DNA from: Austropuccinia psidii
Lineage: Eukaryota > Basidiomycota > Pucciniomycetes > Pucciniales > Sphaerophragmiaceae
NCBI GenBank assembly: GCA_023105745.1
Contig: JALGQZ010000018.1
Coordinates: 22,652,132-22,716,131 of the forward strand
Direction of reading: 5' to 3'
DNA length: 64,000 bases
Positions 1-12,412 of the stretch are shown here, one piece after another. Every line of letters starts with the position of its first letter. Positions within the stretch are counted from its first letter, which is position 1. A program made the translations under genes and the position numbers. The notes under the pieces were generated by a model, which saw only the letters and a program-made list of their open reading frames with translations, searched no databases and was not told the DNA's origin.

Positions 1-251
1 GTAAACAAGAAAAGACTCAAGGCAGGAAATACACAGCGAATGAGAAGATACTTACTCTTTGAAAAGAAAAATTTGATTAAGGGAAGAAAAGAGAAAGGAT
101 AATGAAGAAAAGAATTTTCACAATAATGTTCAAGAGGAAGAGAATTTTTGAATTAATTTTTTTTGGAAAATGGTGGGGATATGGGGATGTCACTTAGGAG
201 TGGCAGGATATTATGATTTTCAGGATCCCACCAGTGCCAAGTTGGGGATAC
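1..251 (+). mobile_element. RT-1: 3' internal tail of a plus-strand chromovirus
   Basis: This purine-rich stretch matches, in opposite orientation, the 3' untranslated region of RT-4 near 17350-17560. Both contain a GGGGATAC polypurine tract directly before an LTR starting TGT, preceded by a motif reading roughly caggatcccaccag / caggagcccaccag. Nothing in it codes. The rest of the element lies left of the window. Confidence 0.6.
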
Positions 252-968
252 TGTCACAGCCACTATAATAGGTAAAGTAATTCAACCTTAAAACCACTCA
301 AACTTACCAAACCATAAATTCAGCAAATCTTCTTGCTGAAACCTGCATACAGTTTGGTTAATCAATACAGCCTGTTAACACCTTTACATTCTGGATTTTT
401 CAAGTAAATTTTTTGGATTCACAAGTGTGAAACTGTATGATCACCCAGCTCCACCACAACTCCTGTACAGACGCTGTACATCCATACAGGGGCTGTATTA
501 TCCAAATCAACTGAAATCAAGATTACTCTCAAGAAACTTCACTCTTTGGATCAGGGCTGGTGGATTCTCAGATGTACCAGCCTCTTTTCTCCCCTTGGGA
601 CCTTTACCTAGTTAATTAATATATTTAATTTAAAATTGAATAAATACTCTTATTCTTTTTTTTTGAATATTATTTTTATTTGTTTCAAGTTGGTCTTTGC
701 ATTTCCTCACCTTTTCAGTAGAGTTGTGGTGGCCATATCCTTATTAACCCTTCTATTTCTTTCTGACATGTTGAAACAGTGGATTTGGAATTTTTGTTGG
801 TTGGTTCTTTTATTATTCACTCTTATTCTTATTATTACCGCTTTGTTATATTTACTTTCATCAGAAATTCTATCTTTATTACACTTTTAAGTGTATTCAC
901 TCTTATTCCACCTGGGCCCTCTATAAGTGAGTTCCAGGCCTTCTTCACTTTGAAGAGCCCCTGTGAAA
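252..968 (+). repeat. LTR of RT-1 (group 2 chromovirus), 3' LTR
   Basis: The sequence begins TGTCACAGCCAC after a purine tract and ends near gagcccctgtga, with a decayed CA terminus. It is the reverse-orientation homologue of the 748-bp LTR at 16602-17349. Shared landmarks are repeated tgtacag words, the tgatcac/tgatcat block, a ttaattaat stretch and the terminal aagagcccctgtga. The short peptides that can be read in it also match across the two LTRs, which is LTR homology and not evidence of coding. The right edge is uncertain by a few bases. Confidence 0.7.
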
Positions 969-2099
969 AATTGGTGAAAAGATTAAACACTTGATAAGTG
1001 ACAAGTTATGGAAGCTTGTCAAACTAAAATTACTAAGATTGTTGCATTTAATAGCTGAAGTAGTTTAAAGAAAGAAGTTCATTTGGTAATATTCAATGGG
1101 AGGTAACAATTGGAAATGAAGTATACAAGGCAAGTTTTGTGAAACTATAATCATAATAACTGGCAAAAAAGAGGATGAGAATTAGAAAAGTGCCCCAAGG
1201 GCTGAAAAAAAGTATCACCTGTCTAGTTCCTGAATTCTAAAAAATTGATCAAGAGTGAAATTGGGGCTTTGGGTTGGCCAATAAATGTTTCTCAAGGAGG
1301 TGATGGCTCATAACGTTTGTACTACAATTGTGATTGCATTTTATCTTCTTTGAAAATGGTTTTACAGCTCAATTCATCACATGAAATTCCACATATTCCT
1401 TTTTGACATGGGAAAATTACAGCCACACCCAAGATTGCTTTTGTATGGGGTTGGTGGGCAAAATATTGTTGTAATTGATAGGTGTTGAAGGAAAAGATGG
1501 ATAAAAAAATTGAATATGAAAATTAATCAATGTAAATGAAGTGAGGAGGATAAAAACAGAACTGGTGACAACAATGATTGAAATTTGGATAACAAAAGGG
1601 CTGTTGGTGGGGTTGCTAAGGGAAAAAAATGATTTTGGCCACAATTTGGAGGAGTGTGGAGGAAAAAATATAATAAGAAAATCTGATTGTTAAAAGGGTT
1701 GTCAGTGGGGTCTATAAAGGAACACAAAAATTATATTGGAAACAACTCAGAGGGGTGAGGAGGCGGTGAGGAGGGAAAAAATATAATTGAAAAAGCCAGT
1801 GGTGAAAATTTGGAGGAGAGAAGGAAATGGTGGTTTTTATAAGTTAAATCAAAAATAATGTTTAAATTACTGCCTGGGTCTGGTGGATCCCAAAGGATAT
1901 CACCCAGGACCCTGAAATACCTGAAATTTTTGTGGAGGTTGGTTAGTCACACAAAACAGGATGGTAAGGAGGTTGGGTAAATTTCACAGTGACCGCCCTG
2001 AATTACCACAACCTTAATCTGTCAATATGCTAAGCTCTGCAGAGGTAGATCTGAGAAAATGATAAAGCGTTACTTCAAATAACCTACTAAATGCTCTGG
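969..2099. other. Unassigned flank between RT-1 and RT-2, no gene seen
   Basis: No reading frame resembles a protein and no LTR was recognised. The segment is AT-rich, with a G+A-rich middle portion (about 1440-1840) that is listed separately. It is probably older degraded repeat sequence. Confidence 0.5.
1446..1840 (+). repeat. Degenerate purine-rich tandem repeat
   Basis: Units starting roughly gggntgtnnnnggggt and ending gtggaggaaaaaatataat recur at about 1446, 1599 and 1695, with a weaker copy near 1790. The last three are spaced about 95 bp apart. Units are poorly conserved and the strand is strongly G+A biased. Minus-strand frames across it are simple by-products of the pyrimidine bias. 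Confidence 0.4.
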
Positions 2100-2104
2100 T
2101 GACC

Positions 2105-4036
2105 TGTAAGATGTGACTATGAAACTGATGATAATATTACTATTAATCAACAGTACTATGTCTGTTATTATGAAATATAATAATAAAATATTATTATAAA
2201 CACAATTAAATAATTAAAAATTATTTCTTTCACGTTTTAAACACTACTAGTGATCTTAAGAGTGAGAAAGTAATTGTCTACAAGAATCAATTACAAGAAG
2301 ATTTTAATAATAAAAACTTCTTTTATTAAAATAATAAAATTATTTTAACATATAATTATCTTTTGCAAGAATAATTATAATGATAATTCTTGAAGAAAAG
2401 TAAGTTTAGAGAAAAACTTTAAGAATTAAAAAGAAATCACTCACTAATACTCCAAAGAACTTATTGAAAGATAAAATAGAGAGATTTGACATAGAATTGT
2501 GGATTTAAGGATCAAAATGGATTTAAAACAGTATTAAAACAATATATAGTTGGATTCTATGATTTAAAGTCTTTCTGGTTGATTCTGAAAGATTCAAAAC
2601 ACTTAAGAATAGCTGTAACTAATACTTACTTGTTGGTAATAATGGTTTAAAATGATAATACATGATAATAAGATGATGATGTGGAAAAAACAGCAAGAGG
2701 AGGCCTCTTTTAAGTCAACAACAGCTCACAGAGGCATGCCATGGAGCAAACTGAAAAACAAGTGAGTGAGAAAACAATAAAACATTTTGGATTATTGATT
2801 GCATCATCCATTGTCACGTAAGATTATCATAATTACTTAATTGATGCTTTTACGTGACTACCAACCCCAATATGGCTAAGAATAAAAGGAGTAACATCTG
2901 TAAATCTTCTTTTATTCCAAAATAATCATTGATTTCTAAAATGTATCAATGTTATTGCCAATTTCATCTCAGGATGTAGTTACTGTGAATTTTTAAAGAT
3001 TCAGTGTTTCACGTAGAATGGTCAAAAATGGACTGTAAGTAAAACTTTGAATTTTACTAGTAAAACTGTAATTATTTTTGGTTGTACCATAGAAAATACA
3101 TTTTTTCATTAGTCCTGAATGTTTCAGAAAGATTCATTAAGAATTGTATTTTTAATGAATTTTTGAAGTTTTTACCTCATTTCTATGTATAATTGCAAAT
3201 ATCAGTGTTTCACTGGTTGCTATGAGGTAAATCAATGGATACAAGTCCAAAAAGGGTTTTAATTACTCTTTTGGGGCTTATCCATGGAAATTAATTAAGA
3301 ATTGACGTGGTTACAGGAGTCTAAGTAGCTCTTTACCTCCTTGGCACGTCAAAATAGCAGGTTATTTGCTATTTTCTTAAGATTTACAGTAGTTGTGACA
3401 TGGTGACCAATTTCCCAAAAGGTTCTAGTTTACCAATTAGGCCAAGATCAGCCATGGATCCAAGTTTTGGAGCTGTCCATGCCTCTGAGGCCTCAGAAGT
3501 TGGGTACCCTGGCTCTCTTTGATGTCTTTTGTCCCCCTTGCTTATTTTTTATGTCAGAATAGTAATTTAAGCTTAAAGTGAGATATCCACTATGGGTGTA
3601 CCAAAAGTCCATGTAAGAATACCATGATATTAAGTGCTCAAAACATGAATAACACCATTTTTAGTGTATATGTAACATGGGATTTCTCACATTCCCATTA
3701 TTTTGGCGTGAAATTAAGAAAAACAAAATTTTTCACGGATCCTTTATGTGGTATTGATGATGTGGTATTGAAGTATTTTCCATTTTACCACCTCAAAGAG
3801 TTAATTTGAGCTTATTCACTCTATGGAGCTACCCTAGGTGAATTTTAATGTAGAATCCAAATCTGGCCTTAAATCCATGGATTTACTTACTCAATAAAAA
3901 GTTATTCATCTTTTCTGAATTCAAAAATGATGAATTTTGGATATATGCATGACTTATGAGTTATGCATAATTCAAAATTTCTTTTTAAGATAATTGTGGC
4001 CTATTTGGGTATGTAAAATATACCTCAAGGCTCACA
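2105..4036 (-). repeat. RT-2 3' LTR (left copy)
   Basis: The plus strand begins TGTAAGATGTGACT and ends AGGCTCACA. Read on the minus strand this is TGTGAGCC...CTTACA, the termini shared by all group 1 LTRs in the window. It is followed by the polypurine tract (pyrimidines on the plus strand, ttccctcccacc) at 4037-4048. It aligns throughout with 10488-12407. One visible indel is a duplicated tgataatacatgataat near 2655. Confidence 0.93.
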
Positions 4037-4180
4037 TTCCCTCCCACCAAAAAATAAAATTGTAATACAATTTTTCTCAATGATAGAAATAATAAAAAGC
4101 CTCAAAGGGGGTTAACGTCCACTGTCCAACCTCTTTACATTACTCAGATCAAGTAATTCAAAGCACATTTATAGATATAT
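4037..4180 (-). other. RT-2 polypurine tract and 3' untranslated region
   Basis: The minus strand reads ttggtgggagggaa immediately before the LTR, a typical plus-strand primer tract. The remaining bases up to the pol end hold no gene. The conserved hairpin found at this place in RT-3, RT-6 and RT-7 is not evident here. Confidence 0.75.
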
Positions 4181-7100
4181 TCAGGTTTGTGGACTTCTTT
4201 CATGTCTAAATCTTCTCAAGAGTTTATCTGAGTCAGATATATCTGATTCTGCCAGCCATTCATCTTCATGTACTGGATTTCTATATCTGAAAAGATATTC
4301 TCTATGATTTTTACCCCTAAGTCTCCTTTCTTTAATGACTTTCTTTATCTTTTTGTCTTCATTCTGTTCCACTGGTGGTACAGTTAAAGGAGTTGGGTTC
4401 CTTAGAGGAGACAATTCTTTATCAGCTGGTTGATAAGGTTTTCATCAAGCTGACTGGAAAAGTGGGGTGTTTATTTTCCAATTCACCACTCAATTCCACT
4501 TGAACTGCATTGGTTCCATGTAAGGCAACAATAACAAAAGGTCCTACATAAGAATCTTTAAGTTTCTTTGGGCCTTTGATATTATTAAAATTCAAGGTTG
4601 AAACTAGAACTAAGTCCCCTATTTTGAAGTCTGGTACTTTATGACTCTTGTCCCACTTCTGTCTTGCATAATCAAAAGCATCATCCATACTTTGTTTTGC
4701 ATGATGTTTTACTTTATCAAGCATTATCTTGAAGCTGGAAGCTGTAGGATGAATGTCAATCAAGTCTTTCCTCAGTGTGTCTTCTGGGAGTTTTGGATTC
4801 CATCCTTTTTCTAAAATAGCAGGAGTTTGTCCTGTGGAAGAATTGACTTATGTCTTGTATGCCAATTCTAATGCAGGTATCAGAGTGCACCAGTCATGGG
4901 TAAAGCCATGTGAGTCTTTGAATTCTAACCCATAAGCACAAAATCTCCTGATCATGTCTTCTAAAGCTTGAATCATCCTCTCTGCTAGCCCATTTGTCTG
5001 AGGGTGATATGCTGTAGAGAATGATAACTTAGTCCCAAAAAATCTATGAAGATTGGTCCAAAGTGCATATGTGAGCTTGGGATCTCTGTGACTTATGATA
5101 TTCTTAAATAATCCTGTATGAGAAATAACTCTACTCCATAGAAGAAGAGCTGTGTCCATAGCAGTGTCATCTTTATGACATGGTAAGAATATGAGAGTCT
5201 TGCTATATCTGTCTACAATGACTAAACAAGCATTATAACTTTTGTCACCACTTGGAGGAAGTGCTGAGACCCAATCCATGTGGACAACTTCCCATGGGTA
5301 TTTTGGTTCTTGAATATGGATCATAAGTCCAAATTTCTTGCCCATACTCCTGTTTGCTTTTTGGCATCTGTCACAGGTATGGCAATATTCAATGGTTTCT
5401 TTTCTCCAAGATGGCCACCATGCACAGTTCTTTACTTTTTCAAGTGTTCTGTCCTCTGACAGGTGTCCAGAGTAGATGCTATCATGGCATTCATGAAGAA
5501 TTTCATTGATAAGAAATCTGCTGCATAATGTCATTACACAAGAATGTTTGGTTCTGTGGTAGATAATCCCATCAAACAAGTGAAATCTCCCTTCAGAATA
5601 GGAATTTCTCCACACTTCATCTAGTGCATTGACCAAAGATGTATCTTTGCAGTCTTTATCTAACAAAAAAGTCAAGATATGGCAATTTTTGTCTTGCTTA
5701 TAAGATTCTCTGACCTCTTCAAAGAATTCAGTCCCAATATCAGTTATATTAATCCCTTCAATTGGAATCTGTGGTTCAGCTTCCAAGGGTACATAAGCTG
5801 GGTTATCAGGAGTGTTGGCTAATGCCCACCTGCTAGGTTCATCAGCATTCTTGTGAATTTTTCCTTCTTTGTGGACTATAGTCATGTTTCCTCTATATTC
5901 CTGAATGGCTATTTGCCATCTCAACATGTGTCTGTTGGGATTTTTCATGTTAAGAAGTGATTTTACTGCATTACAGTCAGTTATCACTTCAAAAGCACTG
6001 CCATCAAGATAATAGTGTAATTTTTCAAGTGCCCATACCAAACATAAGCACTCCATTTGGCTTGCACCATATCTGGCTTCTGTTGGTTTGATTTGCCTTG
6101 AGATGTAACAAACTGGTCCTTCTGTAGGTTTGTCATCAATAATTTGGACTTGATGTAGGGCTGCCCCTAATCCATCTCCACATGCATCAATGTACAATTT
6201 AAAAGGAATATTCCAGTCAGGAATGAGGAGTAAAGGTGCTTCTGTAAGAGCTCTCCTTATCTTCTCATAAGCTTTAATTCTCTCCTGTGTCATCTCAAAT
6301 ACAGTCTGTTGATCACAGATTCTATAAAGTGACTTGGCTAGAATCGCAAAGTCTTTCAAGTGTTGCCTATAATAACGGGCAAACCCAAGAAAAGAAATCA
6401 TTTCTTTTTTATTCTGGGGTAATGGCTTAAGTAACACTGCTGCTACTTTGTTTTTGTCAATACCCAAGCTTAAACCAGAAACAATATGTCCTAATGCTTT
6501 GAGCTCCTCAAAACCAAAATTGCATTTCTTAAGTAAAATTTTCATGTTCACTTCTGCAACTTTGTGAAGGACTCTTGCAAGTCTTTCAAGGTGCAAAGAC
6601 CATGAATCAGAACATATGATAATATCATCAATATAAATGATAAGCCATCCTTCAGACAATTCTGTGGGAAAGATTGTGTTCATCATTCTTTGATAATGGG
6701 ATGGAGCATTTTTAATGCCAAATGGCATTCTAAGATACTCATAAATACCACAGTGAGTGATAATTCTAAGTAATTTCTTAGCTTTAGGTGTCAAAAAATT
6801 CTGATGGAAGCCTTTCAATGCATCCATTGATTTTATATACTTGGCTTTAGACAATTGAGTCAAGGTTTCTTGAGTTCTAGGGATTGGATACCTATCTGGA
6901 ACTGTTTAGGTATTCAATGCTCTGAAATCTCCAGCCATTCTTGACTTATCATTATGCCAGGCAATAATAACAGGTGTTGTCACTTCAACTTCTTCATTAT
7001 GGCCTACCTTTCTTAGTACACCAAGTTGGATTAACTCTTGGATATGTTTTTCCAAGGCTTCTCTAGCTCTGGGACTGGCTGGATAAGCTGGTCTTCTAAG

Positions 7101-7976
7101 TACTGGAGGATATGGTCTGTCAATATTAAGAGTAATATCAACTTTATGTCCCCTTATAGCACCTAATGGTTTATTATCAGCAGCAAATGCATTATTGTAT
7201 GTGTATAACACATTAATAAGTTCATTCCTCATATTTGGTGACAGTGATGGATTAATTTGTGCTTCAACAAGTTGATTAGACACAAATTTATCTTTGTAAG
7301 TATCCTTGACAGAAGATACTACAGATATTTGTTTTGGCATATTGGAAAAAGAAAATTTTTGTCTTTTGTTATCCCCTATTGTGAAATATCTGTCTTTATG
7401 GTTATTTATGTCAATACCATAGATATTCAAGTAATCATTTCCAAGAATAATGTGCTGAGATGTGCAATTATCCATTACAACAATCTCAGTTTTCATTCTT
7501 ACACTTCCTGCTGGGTGTGGAAATACAAGATTAGTGGCTAATATACCCAAGGGGTACATATTGGTACTGGCACTACTAAATTGCACACCTTCTATTGGTA
7601 ATAGATGGTTTTTCCATTCAGGAAGTATAATTTGGAGATAAGCTTTGCCCACACAAGTGCAAAATGCCCCTGTATCCAAATTTACTTTGGCTTCAATCTC
7701 ACTCATCAAAACTGATGTGATAAAGGATGCTCCAGCAGTGTAACCCTTTCCTCTAGAAGGTTTTGTTTTACACATTCTGGCATCTTGGATATTGATCAGG
7801 TTGCAGCAATCCTCACTGTACTGTGGCAAGTGGGTATGGACTTCTGTGACCTCAAAGAAAGCTGTAATGTTTTCAATGGGATAGTCCTCCACTGGTGTAT
7901 CTTCAGAGACTGCAGAATCCTGATCAGACTCTTCTTTCTCTTCAGTACACTGAATTTCTTCAATGATTTGTCATTC
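4181..7976 (-). pseudogene. pol: RT-2 pol: protease-RT-RNase H-integrase-chromodomain-like tail, disabled
   Basis: The minus-strand polyprotein can be followed from an acidic linker into an aspartic protease with the motif [11 protein letters not shown], then reverse transcriptase (YIDD at residues 77-80 of the piece 4848-6863), RNase H (D226, E271, D296, D341 of that piece) and integrase. The integrase zinc ligands H460, H467, C494 and C497 are present. Catalytic D530 and E628 are kept, but the second aspartate of the usual SDRDPK motif is histidine (SHRDPK, residue 592). In-frame stops lie near 7971, 6903 and 4848, and a 1-nt insertion in an A run near 4440 shifts the frame before the basic, chromodomain-like end (4181-4414). 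It is a dead copy. Confidence 0.93.
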
Positions 7977-9112
7977 ATTGATTTTTGTCTTTTTGGTGCA
8001 AGTGTTTGCTAAATGTGAAGTACTTCCACATTTATGACACTTCAAGACAGGTCTTTCTGGTCTTTTATACTCTCTGGGAATCTTTGGGATCATCTTGGAT
8101 TACATAGGGATTCTAGTCCAAGCTTTACCAATTCTTGTTCTGGTAATGATATCTTACATTGCATTGATGTAGTCCTCTGTTGAACAGGGCTCTACACATC
8201 TGCGTTTGATAGCATGTTCCAGTTCTCCTCCACACTTTCCTAATATCTTCATATTAATCATATTGTCAGACATATCTGGGTGTAAAGCAGATAATCTGTC
8301 TTTTTGTTTGAAGAACCAAGTAAGTGGTTTATCTTTCTCTGAGCTAAAAATGGCACTTTCAAAAGCATTTTCCATTTTAAACCTCCAAGAATTGTTGGCC
8401 CATTTGGTAATCACTTCAGATTTCCACCAAGACCAATCATGTTTTCCATGATCCATCCTCATCTTGTAATACCATTTCTTTGCAGTCCTGGTAAACAGAG
8501 AGTGTAACTTCCCCACTATGATTTCATCAGGTATATTCAAGTCTTCTTGTAACATATCAATAGTCCTGATGAACTCAATATGGTTATATTCTCCTTCACC
8601 AGAGAATGTTGGCCATTCTTCTAATTTGGGAATATCTTTGACAGAGACAACATTTTCTCCTAGAAGTGGGGTAAAACTTCCTTTAACAGAAGGTTTTTCT
8701 TCAGTTAAAGGTGTAGAATGTCTTGGCATATGTGGTTCATAATTCTTATGAATTTGTTCTACATTTGCAATGATTTCATTCTCTAAATTCTGCCTTTCAC
8801 TGTCACTTTTTGCTAAATGTGTAGCAAATTGATTAGTGTTTTAAACTATCTTCAAGACATGATCTTGTAGAATCTTAAGTTGATCATTCATTTTAAAAAT
8901 AGAAAGATCTTCCATTTCATCATTCTGAATCTGACATGTACTCTCAATTATGCTACAAGCATTGGTAATTGAATCAAATCTGGCATTTGTTAATTCATAC
9001 CATTCAGTATATTTCTTGTCATGTTTTTTCAATTCATTAATATCTGATGTAATTTTAGTTAACTTTGAATCAAGTTTTCCAATTTCTACATTAATACTAC
9101 TTTGTACATGAT
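7977..9112 (-). pseudogene. gag: RT-2 gag: coiled-coil N-terminus, capsid and CCHC knuckle, disabled
   Basis: The frame runs from a heptad-like segment rich in Ile, Leu and Lys (8841-9112) into a capsid-type domain with the block EEWPTFSGEGEYNH and a WWK motif (8154-8729). It then reaches an intact zinc knuckle, CHKCGSTSHLANTC, near 8000-8045. Stops occur at 8841, at 8154 and near 8097. This is the only group 1 copy in the window whose knuckle keeps all four ligands. The gag frame is -1 relative to ORF1 upstream and stays open leftwards over ORF1, so an overlapping frame of 266 codons (8841-9641) exists. Virus-like particle assembly is the family role. Confidence 0.85.
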
Positions 9113-10099
9113 TTATTTGTGTGGAAAGGTCCTGTTCATCCTTTCCTTCTCCTTGGCTGTGAATTCCATGAGAGTTCTGGCCATATGGAATACACTGTCC
9201 ATGGCTGAAGGCTCCAATTTGGGGATCCTGTACCCTTGTGGGTAAGGTCTGTGCCAATTGGCTTTGCCTTTGCCCTTGCCTTGATGGTTCTTGGGACCTC
9301 TCTGCTTCTTCTGAGGTCCTTTGGGCTTGTCTTTGGACACTTCTGGAGCTGGTTTGGAGCTGGTAGATGCCACTGGGGCCTCTGTCTCCAAAGCTGGAGT
9401 CATTTCCAGTTCCTTCTTCTTGTCTATGGATAAAAGACTTTGGTTCTTCAACCAATTCTTTATCTTTTTGACCTTGTCTTTGCAAGACAGGGGGATCCAT
9501 CCTCCTAAGAGTTCTATGGTCTTCTCCTGACCCAGAAAGCTCTTGATGTGTAAGTAGGAGTTCATGGCCCCCTGCCAAAGGCTTGGGCATATTTCCCACT
9601 CCTCTTCTTTGGCTGCTCTGAACCAATTTTTGTACTGGCATTGATATATTTCTATTGCTGCCACTTTAAAATGGTTCAGCCCTGGAAATATGGTCATGAA
9701 TTAGTTCAGGCTCAGGATTTACGTCAAAATCTGTTGGTACAGACCTTGGGGAATGGGGGCAACTCTGGCATCCTCTAAATGTGTCTTTCTTGTGGAAGAC
9801 TTGGCACTTCTGGATTTGGTCTTGCCTCTTCCTTGTCCACATTCATCTGGTTGGACTGAATAGTTGCTTCCATTTCTGGTATGCACCATTTTCATGTCAA
9901 TTTAAAGATAAAAGGTGAAAATACAAGATAAAATACACACCTTTTGGTGGTAATTTAGCTTTTTCTGAGTTAAATAAGGTGCCTCTTTTAGCAATTTGCA
10001 CCTCAATATTGTCTTCAGATTCTGCTTCTGAAGATTCTGGACTAGTGATATATCTTTTACTGAGTCTGTTTCCAGCTGCACAGTATTTGATTAAAGACA
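9113..10099 (-). pseudogene. RT-2 ORF1, spliced, function unknown, disabled
   Basis: Three minus-strand exons are inferred: a (9941-10099), b (9745-9875) and c (9113-9681). The introns between them are 65 nt (9876-9940, GTGTGT...CCAG) and 63 nt (9682-9744, GTCTGT...CCAG). Exon a starts TGTCTTTAATC straight after an acceptor and encodes an acidic Ser/Glu segment. Exon b, read through the junction, starts EMEATIQSNQM, matching EVEATTPSNQM in RT-7. Exon c encodes a helical domain with MNSYL and WLKNQSLL blocks, a Lys/Gly/Pro-rich linker and a YPQGYRIPK box. Exon b has an in-frame TAG where RT-7 has Trp, and it is 1 nt out of phase with exon c. No known domain is recognised; a nucleic-acid-binding accessory protein is only a guess. 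Confidence 0.7.
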
Positions 10100-10100
10100 C

Positions 10101-10470
10101 TAGAAAATTATAAAAGAGAAAAAATTATTTTTTATACTTTTTTAAAATATTTTTAAAGATTTTTTTATAAGTTTTATATTTTTTTAATATTAAAAAATTA
10201 TTCTTTTTAAAGAAAAAAATTAAAATTTAAGATTTTTAATGAAAATTAATTCAGAGTAACTCAAAGAATAATTTTATAATTTTTAGGATGTGAAAAAGCC
10301 ATGTGTAAAAACAGTATAAAATTAAGCCAAATTCCTCAATGAAAAAGATTTTCAAAACAATTTCAAAAATAAGAATTATTTTATCTTCAAAATGAAAGAT
10401 AAAAATTATAGAAATTAATATATTTTAGAGCTTAAAAATATATTAATTAAGGGTACAAGGTTCAAAAAAC
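10101..10470 (-). other. RT-2 AT-rich leader between primer-binding site and ORF1
   Basis: About 370 bp of A/T homopolymer-rich sequence with no coding frame. It ends on the minus strand in TTTTCTAG directly before exon a of ORF1, which reads as a 3' splice acceptor. The matching donor is not clear in this decayed copy. Confidence 0.55.
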
Positions 10471-10487
10471 ACGGCCAGGCCCCCAAA
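10471..10487 (-). other. RT-2 primer-binding site
   Basis: Immediately internal to the 5' LTR the minus strand reads TTTGGGGGCCTGGCCGT. The same G/C-rich block abuts the 5' LTR in RT-6, RT-7 and RT-8 and stands out in this AT-rich sequence. The priming tRNA was not identified; TGGGGGCC would pair with a tRNA 3' end of GGCCCCCA. Confidence 0.75.
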
Positions 10488-12407
10488 TGTAAGATGTGAC
10501 TATGAAACTGATGATAATATTACTATTAATCAACATTACTATGTCTGTTCTTATGAAATATAATAATAAAATATTATTATAGCCACAATTAAATAATTAA
10601 AAATTATTTCTTTCACGTGTTAAACACTACTAGTGATTTTAACAGTGAGCAAGTAATTGTCTACAAGAATCAATTACAAGAAGATTTTAATAATAAAAAC
10701 TTCCTTTATTAAAATAGCAAAATTATTTTAACATATAATTATCTTTTGCAAGAATAATTATAATGATAATTCTTCAAGAAAACTAATTTTAGAGAAAAAC
10801 TTGAAGAATTAAAAAGAAATCACTCACTAATACTCCAAAGAACTTATTGAAAGATAAAATAGGGAGATTTGACGTAGAATTGTGGATTTAAGGATCAAAA
10901 TGGATTTAAACCAGTATTACAACAATATATAGTTGGATTCTATGATTTAAAGTCTTTCTGGTTGATTCTGAAAGATTTAAAACACTTAAGAATAGCTGTA
11001 ACTAATACTTACTTGTTGGTAATAATGGTTTAAAATGATAATAAGATGATGATGTGGGAAGAACAGGAAGAGGAGGCCTCTTTTAAGTCAACAACAGCTC
11101 ACAGACGTGTGCCATGGAGCAAACTGAAAAACAAGTGAGTGAGAAAACAATAAACCTTTTTGGATTATTGATTGCATCATCTGTTGTCACATAAGATTAT
11201 CATAATTACTTAATTGATGCTTTTATGTGACTACCAACCCCAATATGGTTAAGAATAAAAGGAGTAACATCTGTGAATCTTCTCTTATTCCAAAATAATA
11301 ATTGATTTCTCAAAGTTATCAATGTTATTGCCAATTTCATCACAGGATGTAGTTACTGTGAATTTTTGAAGATTCAGTGTTTCACGTAGAATGGTCAAAA
11401 ATGGACTGTAAGTAAAACTTTGAATTTTACAAGTAAAACTGTAATTATTTTTGGTTGTACCATGAAAATTCAGTTCTCCATTAGTCCTGAAAGTTTCAGA
11501 AAGATTCATTAAGAATTGTATTTTTAATGAATTTTTGAAGTTTTTACCTCATTTCTACGTAGAATTGCAAATATCAGTGTTTCACTGGTTGCTATGAAAT
11601 AAATCAAGGGATACAAGTCCAAAAAGGGTTTTAATTACTCTTTTGGGGTTTATCCATGGAAATTCATTAAGAATTGACGTGGTTACAGGAGTCTAAGTAG
11701 CTCTTTACCTCCTTGGCACGTCAAAATAGCAGGTTATTTGCTATTTTTTTAAGATTTACAGTAGTTGTGACATGGTAACCAAGTTCCCAAAAGGTTCTAG
11801 TTCACCAATTAGGCCAAGATCAGCCATGGAGTCAAGTTTTGGAGCTTTCCACGCCTCTGAGGCCTCAGGATTTGGGTACCCTGGCTCTCTTTGATGTCTT
11901 TTGTCCCCCTTGCTTATTTTTTATGTCAAAATAGTAATTTAAGCCTAAAGTGAGATATCCACTATGGGTGTACCAAAGGTCCATGTAAGAATACCATGAT
12001 ATTAAGTGCTCAAAACATGCATAACACTATTCTTAGTTTATATGTAACATGGGATTTCTCACATTCCCATTGTTTTGGCGTGAAATCAAGAAAAACAAAA
12101 TTTCCATGGATCTTTTATGTGGTATTGATGATGTGGTATTGAAGTATTTTCCATTTTACCACCTCAAAGAGTTAATTTGAGTTTATTCACTCTATGGAGC
12201 TACCCTAGGTGAATTTTAATGTAGAATCCAAATCTGGCCTTAAACCCATGGATTTACTTACTCAATAAAAAGTTATTCATCTTTTCTGAAATCAAAAATG
12301 ATGAATTTTGGATATATGCATGACTTATGAGTTATGCATAATTCAAAATTTCTTTTTAAGATAATTGTGGCCTATTTGGGTATGTAAAATATACCTCAAG
12401 GCTGACA
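10488..12407 (-). repeat. RT-2 5' LTR (right copy)
   Basis: A direct repeat of 2105-4036, starting TGTAAGATGTGACT and ending AAGGCTGACA on the plus strand. The last CTCACA of the left copy is CTGACA here. The right end abuts the target duplication TGACC at 12408. Confidence 0.93.
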
Positions 12408-12412
12408 TGACC

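Larger units (their letters stand above)
2100..12412 (-). mobile_element. RT-2: complete group 1 Ty3/gypsy element with 5-bp target duplication TGACC
   Basis: Two direct LTRs (2105-4036 and 10488-12407) bracket a minus-strand internal region with primer-binding site, ORF1, gag, pol and polypurine tract in the expected order. The 5 bp left of the left LTR (2100-2104) and right of the right LTR (12408-12412) are both TGACC, which defines the insertion precisely. The LTRs differ in length (1932 and 1920 bp) and show scattered substitutions, so the copy is not recent. All reading frames carry lesions, so it cannot be autonomous. Confidence 0.95.
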
